Shown here: positions 1-13,200 of the stretch, in pieces
Layout of the letters: each line of letters opens with the position of its first letter
Position numbering within the stretch: the stretch's first letter is position 1
Assembly (NCBI GenBank): GCA_963082875.1
Contig: OY720097.1
Span: forward strand, 6,208,501-6,272,500
Direction: 5' to 3'
DNA length: 64,000 bases
Source of the DNA: Corella eumyota
Taxonomy: Eukaryota; Chordata; Ascidiacea; Phlebobranchia; Corellidae
Notes under the pieces: generated by a model
What the model was told of the DNA's origin: nothing
Seen by the model: only the letters and a program-made list of their open reading frames with translations
Database searches by the model: none
Program-made: the position numbers and the translations under genes

Positions 1-385
1 GCATAAATATTTTTTGATTATATTTATTGTTTTCTACTACATCTTTTCTAACTGTTGTGTTACATTTACAACAGTCAATTCCATACAAGTTTAAATACTT
101 ACAGTAATACATAATTTGTAAGTACCGCCTCAGGCAATTTATGACGCCTTCTAAAAACATTTTTTTATCGTTTAAAGTTAGTTTTGTAACATACATTATT
201 TTGGTTAGGTAAACTACAGATATGTTGCAAAATGATGATTTATTCAAAACGTTAAAAGGTGTTTTACTTGGAAAAAACTTTACAATAAATATAAATTGCT
301 ACAAAGGTAACTTAAAAAAATTACAGAATCTAATGCAAAAAAAATCCGCATTTCATTTAAAACCGTTGTCTATTTTCCATTGTTG
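1..385. other. 3' flank of the receptor kinase gene
   Basis: AT-rich stretch after the minus-strand stop codon at 386-388. It probably holds the 3'UTR of the receptor tyrosine kinase; a minus-strand AATAAA (TTTATT on the plus strand) lies near position 25. I see no other gene here. Confidence 0.4.
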
Positions 386-3300
386 TTATCGGCCGTTGTA
401 TTTTGACCTAATTGAAAGACCGTGTATATTAGTTGTTTCGTCATAAAAACAGTAATCTCCGGAGTTGGAGCTTTGGTTGATATTTGTCACTGAAGTCGGA
501 GTTGTCGGCAGTGACTCTCCATCGCTCCCTTGCGGCAAACCGATTTGAGACGAGTTGGCTTGATTTGTGTTGAAGTAAGCATGGTTTTCGAATATAAGTC
601 CGTCGCTTGAACATTTTGGTATAACACTATGTATTGTTATTTTTGAAGGTACTGCTGTTCGTGTATTCTTGGTTTTAAAATTAGATTTTTTATTTTCAGT
701 AGTTCTTAAAATTGAAATGTTCTCAATTGTTTGTGTTGAGTGAGTTTTTTTAATTTTGTTATCACCTTGACTAGGTTTAACGTCCAATGTAAATTCCACT
801 TCGTTGGTTATAGATGGCATTAATATTGAACTTTCATTTATATGAAATGGCAGAAACTCGTCAAAATCGTTAGATTCGCTTAGTCTTAAATCACAATCCG
901 AACTTGTGGATACCTACAAGGTTTTAAAAAAACATTTATTTTAAAAAGTCGAGACGCTAACTTAAAGCTTTTAGATTACTGTTTGATGTATTAAATAAAA
1001 ATTATATTATTTTAAATATTATTTAGATAAACAAAATTTTTTTTATACCTTGGGCGAAGCAATAATTTTGGACAGCTGCTCTGATATTTTTGTAAATGAA
1101 GTTCGGTCTTCAGGTTCCCACTTCCAACACGACATCATAATGTCATATCTAAAAACATGTTAACAATATAAAATATATTAAAATAATATTGCATGTAAAA
1201 ACTTTAAGGTCCATTGCGTATTCTACAAGATTTTATAGAGTTGACTTTGCCAAACAAACTTTGCTTGTTTAGGGTTATTTTTAACCTTTAGCAATATGGG
1301 TTCGTCTTTAATTTTGTTTACGCGAATCTTAGCTTGTGTTGGCACATACGCTGTTGATTGCTGCAAAACCCTGCTGCAGCGCGTTTATTTTTGATCGATT
1401 ATTCTAGATTCACCGGTATTAGGGTAACTTGATACACACACAATGCAAAAACATCAATCATTCATCAGCGCTTTCTATAACATACGGGTGGTATGCATCA
1501 TGAGTATAAGTATTTTACTGTAATCCTTTTCTTGGGCCATGTCTTAGTTTTTAACATGTTTTAATTTAACCGTGTTTCGAATATTAGGTAAAATTCTCTA
1601 CCTACCAAGTATATAATACTTTAAAAAAAATATATTTAAAAAAATATTATTTTTTTTGATTGTCAAACTCTAAAGAAAGGTTTCTTACATTTTTTCAGAT
1701 GCCAGGTACGGTTTCGGCAATCTCATTCCTCCTGCTAAAACTCTGTATAAATCTTTAGGTGGAATTGTCGGATATGGTTCTTCACCAAGCGAGAAGATTT
1801 CCCAGCACAACACTCCAAATGACCACCTGAAAATAGTCAGGTATAAACTTTAAACTCACTTTTGTTTAATATTACTTTAAATTAGGTCGCAACTTTATCA
1901 ATATTGTATAAAGTGTAGTTTAACTTAGTCAATGTTAATGCAAATTTAATGTAATGAGTTTTAATGTAATAAAATTAAACTTTAAAGGATTTAAAAAAAA
2001 TAATAACTTACACGTCGGAGTACACAGTATATTTGTCTTCAGTAAGGGCTTCAGGTGATGTCCATTTCACAGGTTTTTCCTAAAAATAACATATCCTACT
2101 TAAACCAGGCTGTAGGAAAAAGACAAATTATCTTTTATACGGACAGTTAAATTAATTATTTACAGTTTAACATCGTTGCAATTTACCCATCGACTTTGAA
2201 TTTTGTAATAGCCTTTATTTTGCACGTGTTTCGACAAACCAAAATCTCCTATTTTGATCACTTGATCGGATGTTAATAAAATATTTCGTGCCGCCAAATC
2301 CCGGTGTAGAATCTATAATAAAATCTTAAGTAAACATTTAAATTTCGATTTTATTTAAATTTATAGTTATTTAATTGTTATATAATATTTTGTACAGAAA
2401 AAAAACTACATTGCGCAATTAACTTAAAAACAAAATGGCGCCTTTAAAAGTTGTTATCAGCTAAACATCGTAAATTCACTCTTTTGTAAAAAAAATTACG
2501 CATTACCTTTTTCGTGCACAAATGTTCCATCCCCTTTGAAATCTGGAGCGAGAAAGATAAAAGTTTTTCAACTTCTACTTCGCCACAGTATGAGGAATAT
2601 GGGGAGCTCAATTCTGTTGTCGAAAGCTCCCTATACTGAAGCAAGAACGAACGCAAGCTACCCCCTGTAGCCAATTCCATTAGTAAAATAGGAATATTAA
2701 CCAAGTCTGAATTTTCCTATACAAAAAATAACGAATCTCAAATTAAACTAAGCATCTTATACTGTCATTGAATAGTTGGTTTAAACGACGGTGTGGTATG
2801 TTATCTGGTATGTTACTATAGGTAAAACTTACTGTGGGTGCGATTGAGTCCAATAAACATGTTCCCACAAGAGAAATAACATTCTCGTGAGTTCCCGCTT
2901 TAATTAATGTCGTTGCTTCTTCCACAAAATGATATAGGTCTTCATAACGAAAATGATCTGTAACACAATTAAAACTTCTAAGAAATCAGCTACGAAAATT
3001 ATTTGAAAGGAAGATTGGATCTGTGAATTACTTTTTATGTCAGGTACACAAACATGTTTACATTCGACTCAATAGTTTAATTGTGGTTACCTTTTAAAAC
3101 CTTTACGGCAACCTCGACGTCGGGTTTTGTATTGCATTTTAATATTCCCCTGTAAACATGTCCAAAGAATCCACTTCCTAAAATCTGAGGTGAATTGTCG
3201 TTCCAAATACATTCAAGTCTAAATTTATATTTGTTATAAACGATGCAATAATTTCTTTAAAACAATTTGGAATTTCCACAATTACCAAAATCTATTAATG

Positions 3301-5574
3301 GACCTAATTCTCTATATTTAGATTTTAGAGATTTTTGTACTCTATAGATTTGGTTATCAGGTTTAGAAAGTATTTTTAAATGAATCTTACCGATCACGTG
3401 ACACTTCCTTTTCTTTAACTAGTCCGATATCGTCGTTTGAAATGGCGGGAAACTAAAGCAAAGCAATTGTGTTTAATAGGAGTAGAAATATGTCGAAATA
3501 TTGACAGTTTCTCACGTGATTACTGTTTATACGTAAAGTATAAAACGAAAACTCATACCCATGCTGTAAAAGGTTAAGAAATTAGGAAATTGCTGTCAAA
3601 TTATAGGTTTGTATTAGTCGTTATAAAGTTACGAAATCTTTACAAGAGCATATATAATGTTTAACTATAACCTTTAATACGTAAATCTTACCTCTTTCCA
3701 TAAACTTTGGCCAATAATATCTTTCCAACAACTTTGTCCACTCCAGGGATCTAACCTAGGTTCACATTCGTTGTCCCTGCCTTGTTTAGTTTGCTTGTCT
3801 CTTGACAACACCACGTTGTTATCTTGAATCGAAATGTACATACCATGCCCAGCATACTCTGTTTTCCATATCTAAATATGTGGCAGATTATTTAGTAAAA
3901 GATTTGAAGACTTGCAATTAATTCTGAACAGTGTGGGTCACTTATAAATTACCTTCTTATCTTTCCGGGCTCTTTTCAACCAGAAACAATAAACAGTGAA
4001 AGTTATAGTTGATAAAATCAAAAAAATTATGCCTCCAGTCAACCAGGATCTGTAATTAAAAACTACTTTCTTTTTGTCACTTTAACTGAAGTACAACACA
4101 TATTTTTATGACTTATGCAATTTACCAAGCAATTAAAAATAAATCATACCAACAAAAATATCTAAACTTTTTTTTTAACAAATTTAAAATTAAAAAGTCT
4201 CTTATAATATAGTTCATAAATGTAAAGGCTAAACAAAGAAAGCATGGTCATACTTACTGTCATGTTCAACTTGTACTTGAAAGTCTCGGCTTAATACTTC
4301 TTGATTAGAATCATATCGTATTAGATGACAACTATATCGTCCAGCATCCGATATTTGGATATCTTGAATCATTAGCCGTGTCTCAAATATTTTTGGTTTT
4401 AATTTACAGCCAAATGGCTTTACCTGTAAAAAGTAAGCTTTAATTAATTTCATTAATTAATTAGGACAGGCACCCGTGTTGTTGCTTTAATCTCTTGTAT
4501 TTACTGTTATATTTTTAGTAAAAGTGCAGTAACCGTGTAGTATACGGATGGATCATATTACAATTTATTCCCGCCGTTTTTCTAACACGTGGTTGTCTTT
4601 TTTTGCATTACATTTTATTAATTCTTATATCAATATTTATAAATGTTAACATTTCAAAAATACAATGGTAAAATATTGTGTTTACATTTTTGCTTTTTTT
4701 GTTGATTTTTTTAGCTTCTTTTTTCCATTGAAATAAAAGAGGTGGGGCTCTAGTAGGACCCCCATTGATAGTTGTGTACCTTACATCACCACAACTTAAA
4801 CGAATTGTACGATTTTTTACTACTTTAATTGAGGTTTCTGGAAATCCAGACCAAATAAAAATTCCATCTAAACAAAAGCAATGATTTGCTTTATTGTGTA
4901 AAAACGAGTATGACTTCGATGTAACTCATAAAAAACAAGATATTTTAAATTTTTGCTCTTATATAAATAGAAACAACTGACCTTCATAGTTTTCTGAAGT
5001 CATGTTTTGATGTCTCTGTACTTTGCAACGTAACCGGGATTTTTTAATTTGACTGTTTTTAGCCAAACAATGAAAGACTATCAAAGACAGCTAAATTTAT
5101 AGGTTATTAGTTAATCAGACAATCTGTCATAGGTTTCTTCATAAAGTAACGTTACAGCGAATTTGCAAAATAATAAAGCAGACAAACTTGCAAATAGTAT
5201 TTTCTCACATTATTCCATTTTTCTTGGAAATTAAACGTCAATGTCGAAAAAAGTCTGATCTTGATTATTAAATATTTTACTTAAAAAAAGGTTGCCAACA
5301 CTATGCTAAATTCAACTGTGATCATTTTTAAAAAGCTTTTTGTATGTTCACGGAAAAAGGCATTTGTGATTGCCTATTATAAATTTTGACTTCAGATAAT
5401 TAATTTTGGTTAAACTTACCAAGAATAAACGGTGGGGAATTTTACTTTTAATCTTGACACTTCCATATGTCATGCTTTATTAATGCAGTTAATCATACTT
5501 CCAAACTTTTACATGGATTTGTCTACCATGCCTGATTCACTTATTTTTACCATAAACCAGTTTACCCTATGTAC
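386..5574 (-). CDS. FGFR-like receptor tyrosine kinase with Ig domains (5' end not resolved)
   Basis: A single-pass receptor that would bind a ligand through Ig domains and phosphorylate tyrosines in the cytoplasm. Exons read on the minus strand: 5574-5513, 5474-5420, 5090-4982, 4867-4686, 4423-4258, about 4050-3953, 3871-3692, 3452-3391, 3218-3091, 2957-2833, 2716-2507, 2312-2187, 2079-2012, 1826-1689, 1148-1049, 913-386. The upstream Ig end reads FHCLAKNSQ, close to the FGFR Ig3 end; the second Ig has LSCGD and [10 protein letters not shown] membrane segment [19 protein letters not shown] follows. The kinase has [28 protein letters not shown], a YY activation pair and KWTSPEAL, then a 176-residue tail. 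All kinase junctions keep phase. The junction into the membrane exon does not, so a weaker acceptor near 4064 or a small missing exon is likely. No signal peptide or start was found upstream of 5574. FGFR is the best guess at class; VEGFR/Tie relatives remain possible. Confidence 0.85.
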
Positions 5575-6445
5575 CTGTAAAACGCCATTGTTTGCTATTT
5601 TAAACTATTGCTATAACGAATTGCTAACTTTTTTAAAATTGCTGAGCCCACATATTAATTTTTATATTTACTGAAGTATAATACTTTCATACTATATATA
5701 TAAATATGCTACCATTTAATAACGTGCGTTGTAGTAAGCGCGAACATGCGATTAAGGTATCAAATTAATTTTCCGGACTATACAAATCATATTTCCTTTT
5801 CCCACGTCTAAAATCGACGTCAAAAATAAAAATATTGTTATAAAAAAAATTAACAAACCAATATTTTTTTACCTGCAAAAAATATTTAAAAAGCTGGGAC
5901 TTTTTTAACTGTTTCAATTTTCTGTTAAGCCTAATTTGCAAATCTGCAATTTGCATTCTTCAGGCCTAAAAGCTATTTATAGCCTAGCCGAATCTATAAA
6001 ATGTTTTACAAAATGGTGTTATTTGTTATAAACAATTTTAGCAATCAAACTTTGCGATTTCCTGGCGTGTAAATTCACAAAATTTTCCATAAACACTTTT
6101 AGCTAAGTAGAACAGGGCGATATAATTTTTTTCATTAATTTAGATTTAAGGTGTTTCGCTTGGTTTATGTTTTAATTTTTTTTTATATTTCCAAATTTTG
6201 GAAAAATCTTTTGTTATTAACGTTAAATATTTTAATGAAATTATATATTTTTAAGAAGTTTTGTTTTTATTATTTTTAAATATTTGTGCTGGGTTTCGCC
6301 TAGATATTAAATAAATTGAAAGCTGTTTGGAAAAAAAAAATAAAAACGACGCTGATATAGCTCCAAGGCTTTTTTGGGAATGGTCACGTGTTACGAATAT
6401 TATTTAATTTTTTGTTTGTGATCTAAATAAAAAATGTAAAATAAC
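5575..6445. other. Gap between receptor kinase and tRNA
   Basis: Very AT-rich. The first exon or exons of the receptor kinase (signal peptide, start codon) may lie here, but no open stretch joined convincingly. A minus-strand frame at 5956-5765 is lysine-rich and not recognisable. Confidence 0.3.
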
Positions 6446-6517
6446 AGGTCCTACCGAGATTTGAACTCGGATCGCAGGATTCAGAGTCCTGAGTGCTAAC
6501 CGTTACACCATAGGACC
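6446..6517 (-). tRNA. tRNA-Gln (CTG anticodon)
   Basis: The minus strand folds as a full cloverleaf without an intron. The acceptor GGTCCTA pairs with TAGGACC, the D stem is GTGT/GCAC, and the anticodon stem CAGGA/TCCTG carries the loop CTCTGAA with anticodon CTG. The T arm is CCGAG-TTCAAAT-CTCGG. The internal A and B boxes of the pol III promoter are intact. It is a single copy between two protein genes. Confidence 0.95.
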
Positions 6518-7205
6518 GGCGTTGGTAACCCAAGTTACATAGCATTATAACCAAACGAAAGAGATTGGAGAGAACGTAGAAAAAGGCAAAGTGTATGCGT
6601 TTCCATGCACTCTACTACCATCAGACGAGAAACGCTATGTTCGTTTTGTTAAAGCGAGGCGAGCAACGGATGTGTAGTACTGAGATTAGCATAAACACCA
6701 ACACAGGCCCGGAGACAACGCCTACTTTTAGTTTAGGAAAATAAACTTTCTTATAACACATGCATTTAAAATAACATCTTGTTAGGCTATACTTGTAAGG
6801 CGTAGTGCGTAAATAGCAATAAAGCAACTCTGCTGTTTTGAAATACGTTCTTGAAAATATTTTATTTCGTTGTGAGATATCGTACAGCAGATCATTAATT
6901 TAATATTTTAGGAAACGTGATAGCCAGGGGCTATTTTGAATTTAGGTAGAATTATTTTAAGTCATTATTTTACGCTTTTGTGTAAGTCAAACTTTTACGT
7001 GTTTTATCTGCAATGCGAAATATTTTACGAATATTAAAGTTTTGTAAACATTTGAGTGTATTTTAACTTACACCGTATTTCGAGATCGTTTTATAATAAA
7101 TACAAAAATGTAAAATTATTTAATTAAATTTTACATTGTTTTATATTTTTTTTAGCAGATTAATAAAAAAAATTGCAAATTGGCATTAAAAATATTATCA
7201 TCAAG
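6518..7205. other. Upstream region of CPT1
   Basis: AT-rich. A strong pyrimidine tract and acceptor at 7141-7158 (TTTTTTTTAGCAG) lies just before the CPT1 start, so the first coding exon is either preceded by a 5'UTR intron or is a spliced-leader acceptor, as tunicates use. No gene seen. Confidence 0.4.
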
Positions 7206-10200
7206 ATGCAGTCTAATCTAGCTCAGGATGATTCTGAGCTTCTGTATGTCACTATGATTGGGTTCGTTATGGCAGCAATCTTTGCCACTGGGTTCCATCA
7301 TGATGTTGATCGAACAATAACCCGCTTTGCCCCTGAGGGAACCAGTTACCCCTTTCCAGACCAGACCCGAGTTCATGCTGCCAAGTTTACAGCTGCGATT
7401 GGGGGATTTTTGGTTGGAGTTTTTTTTTGGACTGTCTTTGGAAAACTAAGATGGGAAGCTATTAGGCACTTACTAAAATATAGGTAAGTTTTTTTATGAA
7501 GTTTTGATTAGCTAAAACACATACATGGTAGTTATTTTAATTTAAATAAATCTTTTTGTTATTTGGAATTAAAGTACCCTAGTTAAAAAACTTGTTTATT
7601 TTAATAGTTTGTAGTTAATTTATAATATTTTTAAAAAGCCTTTTTTAAATATGGTAGATTTATGCATTATTTATCTTTTTATATTGTTAGAGACTGGATT
7701 TACAATCCGAAAAGCTATGTTTCAAGGGTATGTATTACTCATTTATTTAAAAATAAAGTTAGTTAAAATTTTTGCCAAACAATAGATTTATAACAAGATG
7801 AATTGCAAGGTGTAGCATTTACTTGCAGAAAATATAAACTTTTAACCTTGAAAATAGTTTTATTTTTTTTATTCTAAAATATGGGCGTTAGTTTAATAAA
7901 ATAAATGTTCAAGGACTATTACCCGGAACAAATGGTGAAAGGAGCAAACAGTCCTTGAAAGTTTATACTGTAAAGTTGGCTTTAGGTTGTGTTTACCCAA
8001 AGCGACCTTTTTGCCATTATTAAACAAATTGAAGTGTGACAGGCAAACTGTCGTTTCCTCGAATCATTTTTTTGTCATTGTTTGTTTACTTTTGTGTTGT
8101 TATGATATGTAGGTTTGGTTTCTTACACTATCAATGCTTATACCAAGAAAGCGTTTCCTATACACTTTTCAACATGTTTTACCTAAATATCCACTCCCAT
8201 CTCTTACAGAATCCTGCAAAAAGTAAATTTTTGACATTTTTGTATATAAATATTTTAAATTTCATTGTTACACTAACAAAAATATTTAAAGAGGATGGTA
8301 TTTTTTAATTTTGTTCTTGGTTTTAAGAACTCTTGCAACTATTGAACCTCTAGTCACTGAGAAAGAATTCGAAGAAATAAAAAAAGAAATGACTGAATTT
8401 GAAACAGGAGATGGTCCAATGCTCCAGAAAATTTTGGAAAAAAGGTTAATTTATAATTTTATGTATATACATTTAAAAAAAAATTTCAAGATAAATTTGA
8501 TAGAACTAAATTTTTAATTAATTATTTATTTTATTTTAAAGATATGAAACAGAAAAGAATTGGGTAGCTGATTTATGGGACAAATATGCTTATCTAGTCT
8601 CAAGGACACCAATAAGTATATACACTTTTATTTTATTTTAAACCATAAAATGAAAAGTTTTAATCTTCTGGGAATTTTACTAACTGTTCAAAGGTCGCTA
8701 GACATAATAATAGCCTAGCATAGTATAATCTATCATGTGACAGCGTATCATTGTTTGTTCTTTCAAACAAGCGCTTCAATAAAAGCTGGAAAATATTTTT
8801 AAATTCTTTGTGTATACAAAGGCATGTCCAATTAAATAAAAAGCTTGTTTTCAAATTCAACAAAGAAGTTATGTTGACATTGAAAATTAAAACAAACAAT
8901 ACTTTTTTGTTAATTTTAAAAAAATTGGAAATTCTTGTTTAGTATTACATCCTCTAATAAACAGTTAACTACCTATAGGCTGGCTATAAAAAGATAATAT
9001 GTGATGCGCTATTGAAAAGAGCCCTGTTGATGTAGAAAGACAATTATGTATTCAATGCATATCCCACTAATAAATTATACATAGACTGTCTACATAACTG
9101 ATTTGTATATGTAATACTTTTTACAGTGTACACCAATTTTTGTGTTGGTGGTGGATTAAGTAAGTCAGACTTGTCCGATTTAGCTCCTAGATCTCAGTGT
9201 GCTCGTGCAGCAAACATTGTGTTTCATCACCTTAAATTTTTTGAATTAATTGAAACAAGAACGGTAATTATTTTGTATGAACAACAATTACTAAAAAATG
9301 TGCTAAAAATGTAAAAATATAAAAAAATTTAAAAAATACATAGACTAATGTTTAAAAAAATACAACCAAAAGTATATATATATATAATTTATTTTTTTTT
9401 AAATTATAGCTTTCACCTTTGTTAGTACAAAACCTGGTTCCTATTTGTTGTCATCGGTATCGTTATGTTTTCTCGACAACCAGAGTTCCAGGCCAACAAA
9501 TGGATGAGCTCAAAACTTACGAATCTTCTAAACATATTATTGTGATAAGGTAAATTACTTGTTTAAGATATACTTAAACTAAATTGTCATGACAATATTT
9601 TTTATTCATAATTTTTATCTAATTTTGTTAAACAATTTTAAGAAAAGTAATTTTGGATTTGGATGTCTGTTAGCCTCTTGAATATGGTATAAAAACTAGT
9701 TTGGTGTTAGTTGGTAATTGGTTATAATTATTGTTTGGTAGCACTAGCTTTATATAGAGTAGTTGGTTTATTATTTATTTTTGCAAAATATTCCATTTTG
9801 CACAATATTTTTTAAAATTTTATTTATTAAATTACTTAAAAACAGTTTACTTTGAAATTGTTATTTAAATATTGAGCAGAAGAGGTGTTATGTTTCGTGT
9901 TGAAGTTTATGCCACAGACAGCACCGGTAGTTCTTCGCTTCTGGCACCAGAGGAGTTACAACACCTGTTTCAATCAATCGTTGAACAAACAGATAATGTG
10001 ACCGAGACACAATGGAATCCAGCAATATTTACAGGACAAGATCGAACAACCTGGGCTCAGGTTAATATTAAAAGTTTCTTATTTTAGCATACTCTCTATA
10101 AAAAGTTTCTAATTTTAGCATACTCTCTAAAAACTTCTTTATTATATAGAAAATTGCTTATGACACGTTGTTTTTATAGGTTAATCATTTCCTAGTACAC

Positions 10201-13200
10201 AAAATTTTGCCTTTAAAATTTGTCATTGTGTAATTTCATGTGGTTAGCTAAATTTGTTTTGTGTTTTTATTAAATATTATCTCACACACATCCTTGGGTT
10301 TTTATTAAAATTTTGTTCCTAACTTTATTCAATAAATTCAATATTTTTACCTTTTAAATTAATATTGAATTTTATTATTTTTTAAGGAAAGGGAAAAATT
10401 AATGTCACATTTTTCCAACAAAGTTTCACTACATGAAGTGGAGAGTGCGATACTTCATCTTTCATTAGAAGACAATAAACCACAGGTAATCATAAACAAT
10501 AGGTAAAAAAAATTATTTTTTGTAATTATTTTTTACAATATTAAATGTTCCTGGTAATTTCAAAGTTTATTTTATGTACAATTTAATTTTATAATTAGTA
10601 AAATTTATTATATATAAATATAATGTGATTTTTTCTTTCATAGACTTTGGCAGAGCTGGCCCAGTCATCGTTATGTGGAAATGGTTTTAATCGTTGGTTT
10701 GACAAATCAGTTACCTGTTCTGTGCATTCTAATGGGATTGTTGGTGGAAATATTGAACACACTACAGCAGATGCTACAGTGGGTTTTTATTTTTTTTTAA
10801 CATAACTATTGTGGTCTGGTACACTATGGTATTATTTATTTTTATAGGCTATAAAACAAGCATTCTTTATTTAGACAATGTGTAGGGACAATGATAAATT
10901 ATTTTTATTGCTTTTTTATAACATTTTAAACTATTTGTTTTTTAAAAGCATGTTAAACTAGCTTATGCATAAAAACTTAATAAAAAACTATGTGGTACCA
11001 AAATCAAAAAAAAAATTTCATTTTTTTTTATTTTTAGCTAACTGGAAGAGTATTGGAATACGTTTGGAAGAAAAGTGAGTATGATGAGGAAGGAAATGCC
11101 TGGTGCTCCTCATCCTCAACTCACAAAGATCTTCCGACTCCAACTAAGATCAATTGGGAGATGGAATCTTTTGCTTCCAATATTCCAAAATATATTGAAT
11201 CTTTAGAGCAATTTGTAAGCATTTTTTTTATCAATTTATTTTTAATTTTTAAATATTTTAAATTTTTTTTAAACTTTTGTGTTTCTATTTAATATTATTA
11301 AAAAAAAAAATGTTTATATCAATAAACAACCTCTAATAATTAATTTATATTGTATGCAAAATGATATATTAATATATGCAAATAATATATTAATATAAAT
11401 AGTTCATAGTTGCAGGAATGTTGTTTATTTATTAAATCATTAATTAATATTGTCAGTTGTCAGATATAATTAAGTTATCTATGTAATTAATTACTAAATG
11501 ACGCACTTTTTGTTATCGACCTTTAGTACCTCTAAAAATTGGCGTAGCAACACATTAATATATTAATATATATCATTAACAAAGCTTTGGTTGTTTTTTT
11601 ATGCATTTTTAGCCCCAAAATTTAATTCATATCCAAACCTGTTTTATTAAATTTTTTTTAGAAAGGTAATATGGATATCTGTGCGTTAAAGTTTCAACAT
11701 GGCAAAGGTATTATCAAGAAATTAAGAGTTAGCCCCGATAGTTTTATGCAAATGGCCCTTCAACTTACCTTTTATAGAATGCACAAAAAAGTACCAAAAA
11801 CTTACGAAACAGCAATGACCAGGTATTAAAAAAAAATGTTTTTTTTGTAGTTATGATACAGAAATTATTCAAAAAAATTACCTATTCATTCATGTGTTAA
11901 ATTTTTCGCAATTAAAACTTGACTTATTTTTTTTAATTAAAAGTTTTATTTTTTAGGTTTTTTAAATATGGTCGAACTGAAACAATTCGAACGGTCTCCC
12001 CTCACTCTGTTAACTTCACCAAGGTAATTTATTTAACCTTGAAATCTATGGTTTTCAACAATTGCTTTGTCATAGTGTGATTATGTACACAGTTCAATAC
12101 ACAAACTGTCAAATAACTTTGTGGGATCCAATTACTCCCTGTTTATCAAAATTTGATATTAAATACATTTTATAAAAACTTATATTATACTACAAGGGCA
12201 CAAGACAATGTAATAGCCATTGACAACATACGCAAAAATAAAATAATAACATGTTTTGGTACTGATGCCTTAACAACAATATTTAAACACCAAAACTTGA
12301 AAAATTCTAATTATTTCAACATTTTATGAATTTTTTTCATACGAAAATTTTAAAAGTTTATTTTTTGTGGTTATCTTGCAGGCGATGGATGACAACACAT
12401 CAACCCAGGAAGAGCGAATTGCTCATTTCAAGAAAGCAATTGCCCACCACAGTGCCAATAAACTTGATTCTATGAATGGCAAGGGGGCAGACCGACATTT
12501 CTTTGGTCTCTACATTGCTTCCAAATTTGCAGGGATCAAGCCAAAGATATTCAACACTCCGGTATAATAATTTTTGTTTAAATTTGTTAAATTTGTTTAC
12601 TGCCAACTACTTATTTAATTAAGTACACTTAAATAATAAAAATGAAAATATAATATTTGCTCTTTAAAATTCTTTAAAAAATGTTTTTTATAAATTGCAT
12701 TTAAAAATTTTATGCTTATATTTGTTTTGTTAGTTCTCTTTTATTTGATTTTGTATAGTATTTATTCTAAGACAATTATCCACTTTTTTTCGTAAATTAG
12801 ATTCTCAGAAATAAAATATATATAATTACTTTACATAATACTAAGATAACATTGATTATTTTTTACTTAATTCGTCATGTTTTTTAATGTCCCTAATATT
12901 TTTGTTTAGTATTTAATATGAGTCTTTAAAAATGTATACATTCTCGTAAACACAGGATGTTGTAATATTACCTAAAAATTCTGAAAATCAATCAGGAAAT
13001 GATAATGTTGGGCTACTAAGAACAGATGTTACAACATATTCGTAAGCTTTCTATGGCACATTCATTTTAGATGCTATCACCTTAGCTCCAGCATTAAACA
13101 ATGCACTACCATCTATACACATACATATTAATATATATATATATGTACATTTTTCCAGGTAAATATTTGTACAAACCTCTTTAAAAAAAATTTTTGTTTA

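Noticed and set aside
222-446. 74-codon plus-strand frame
   Set aside because: Overlaps the last exon of the receptor kinase in antisense, has no family features and a composition typical of random AT-rich DNA.
8036-8308. 90-codon frame as CPT1 exon
   Set aside because: The family sequence ([20 protein letters not shown]) is in another frame within 8113-8222, with fitting acceptor, donor and phase.
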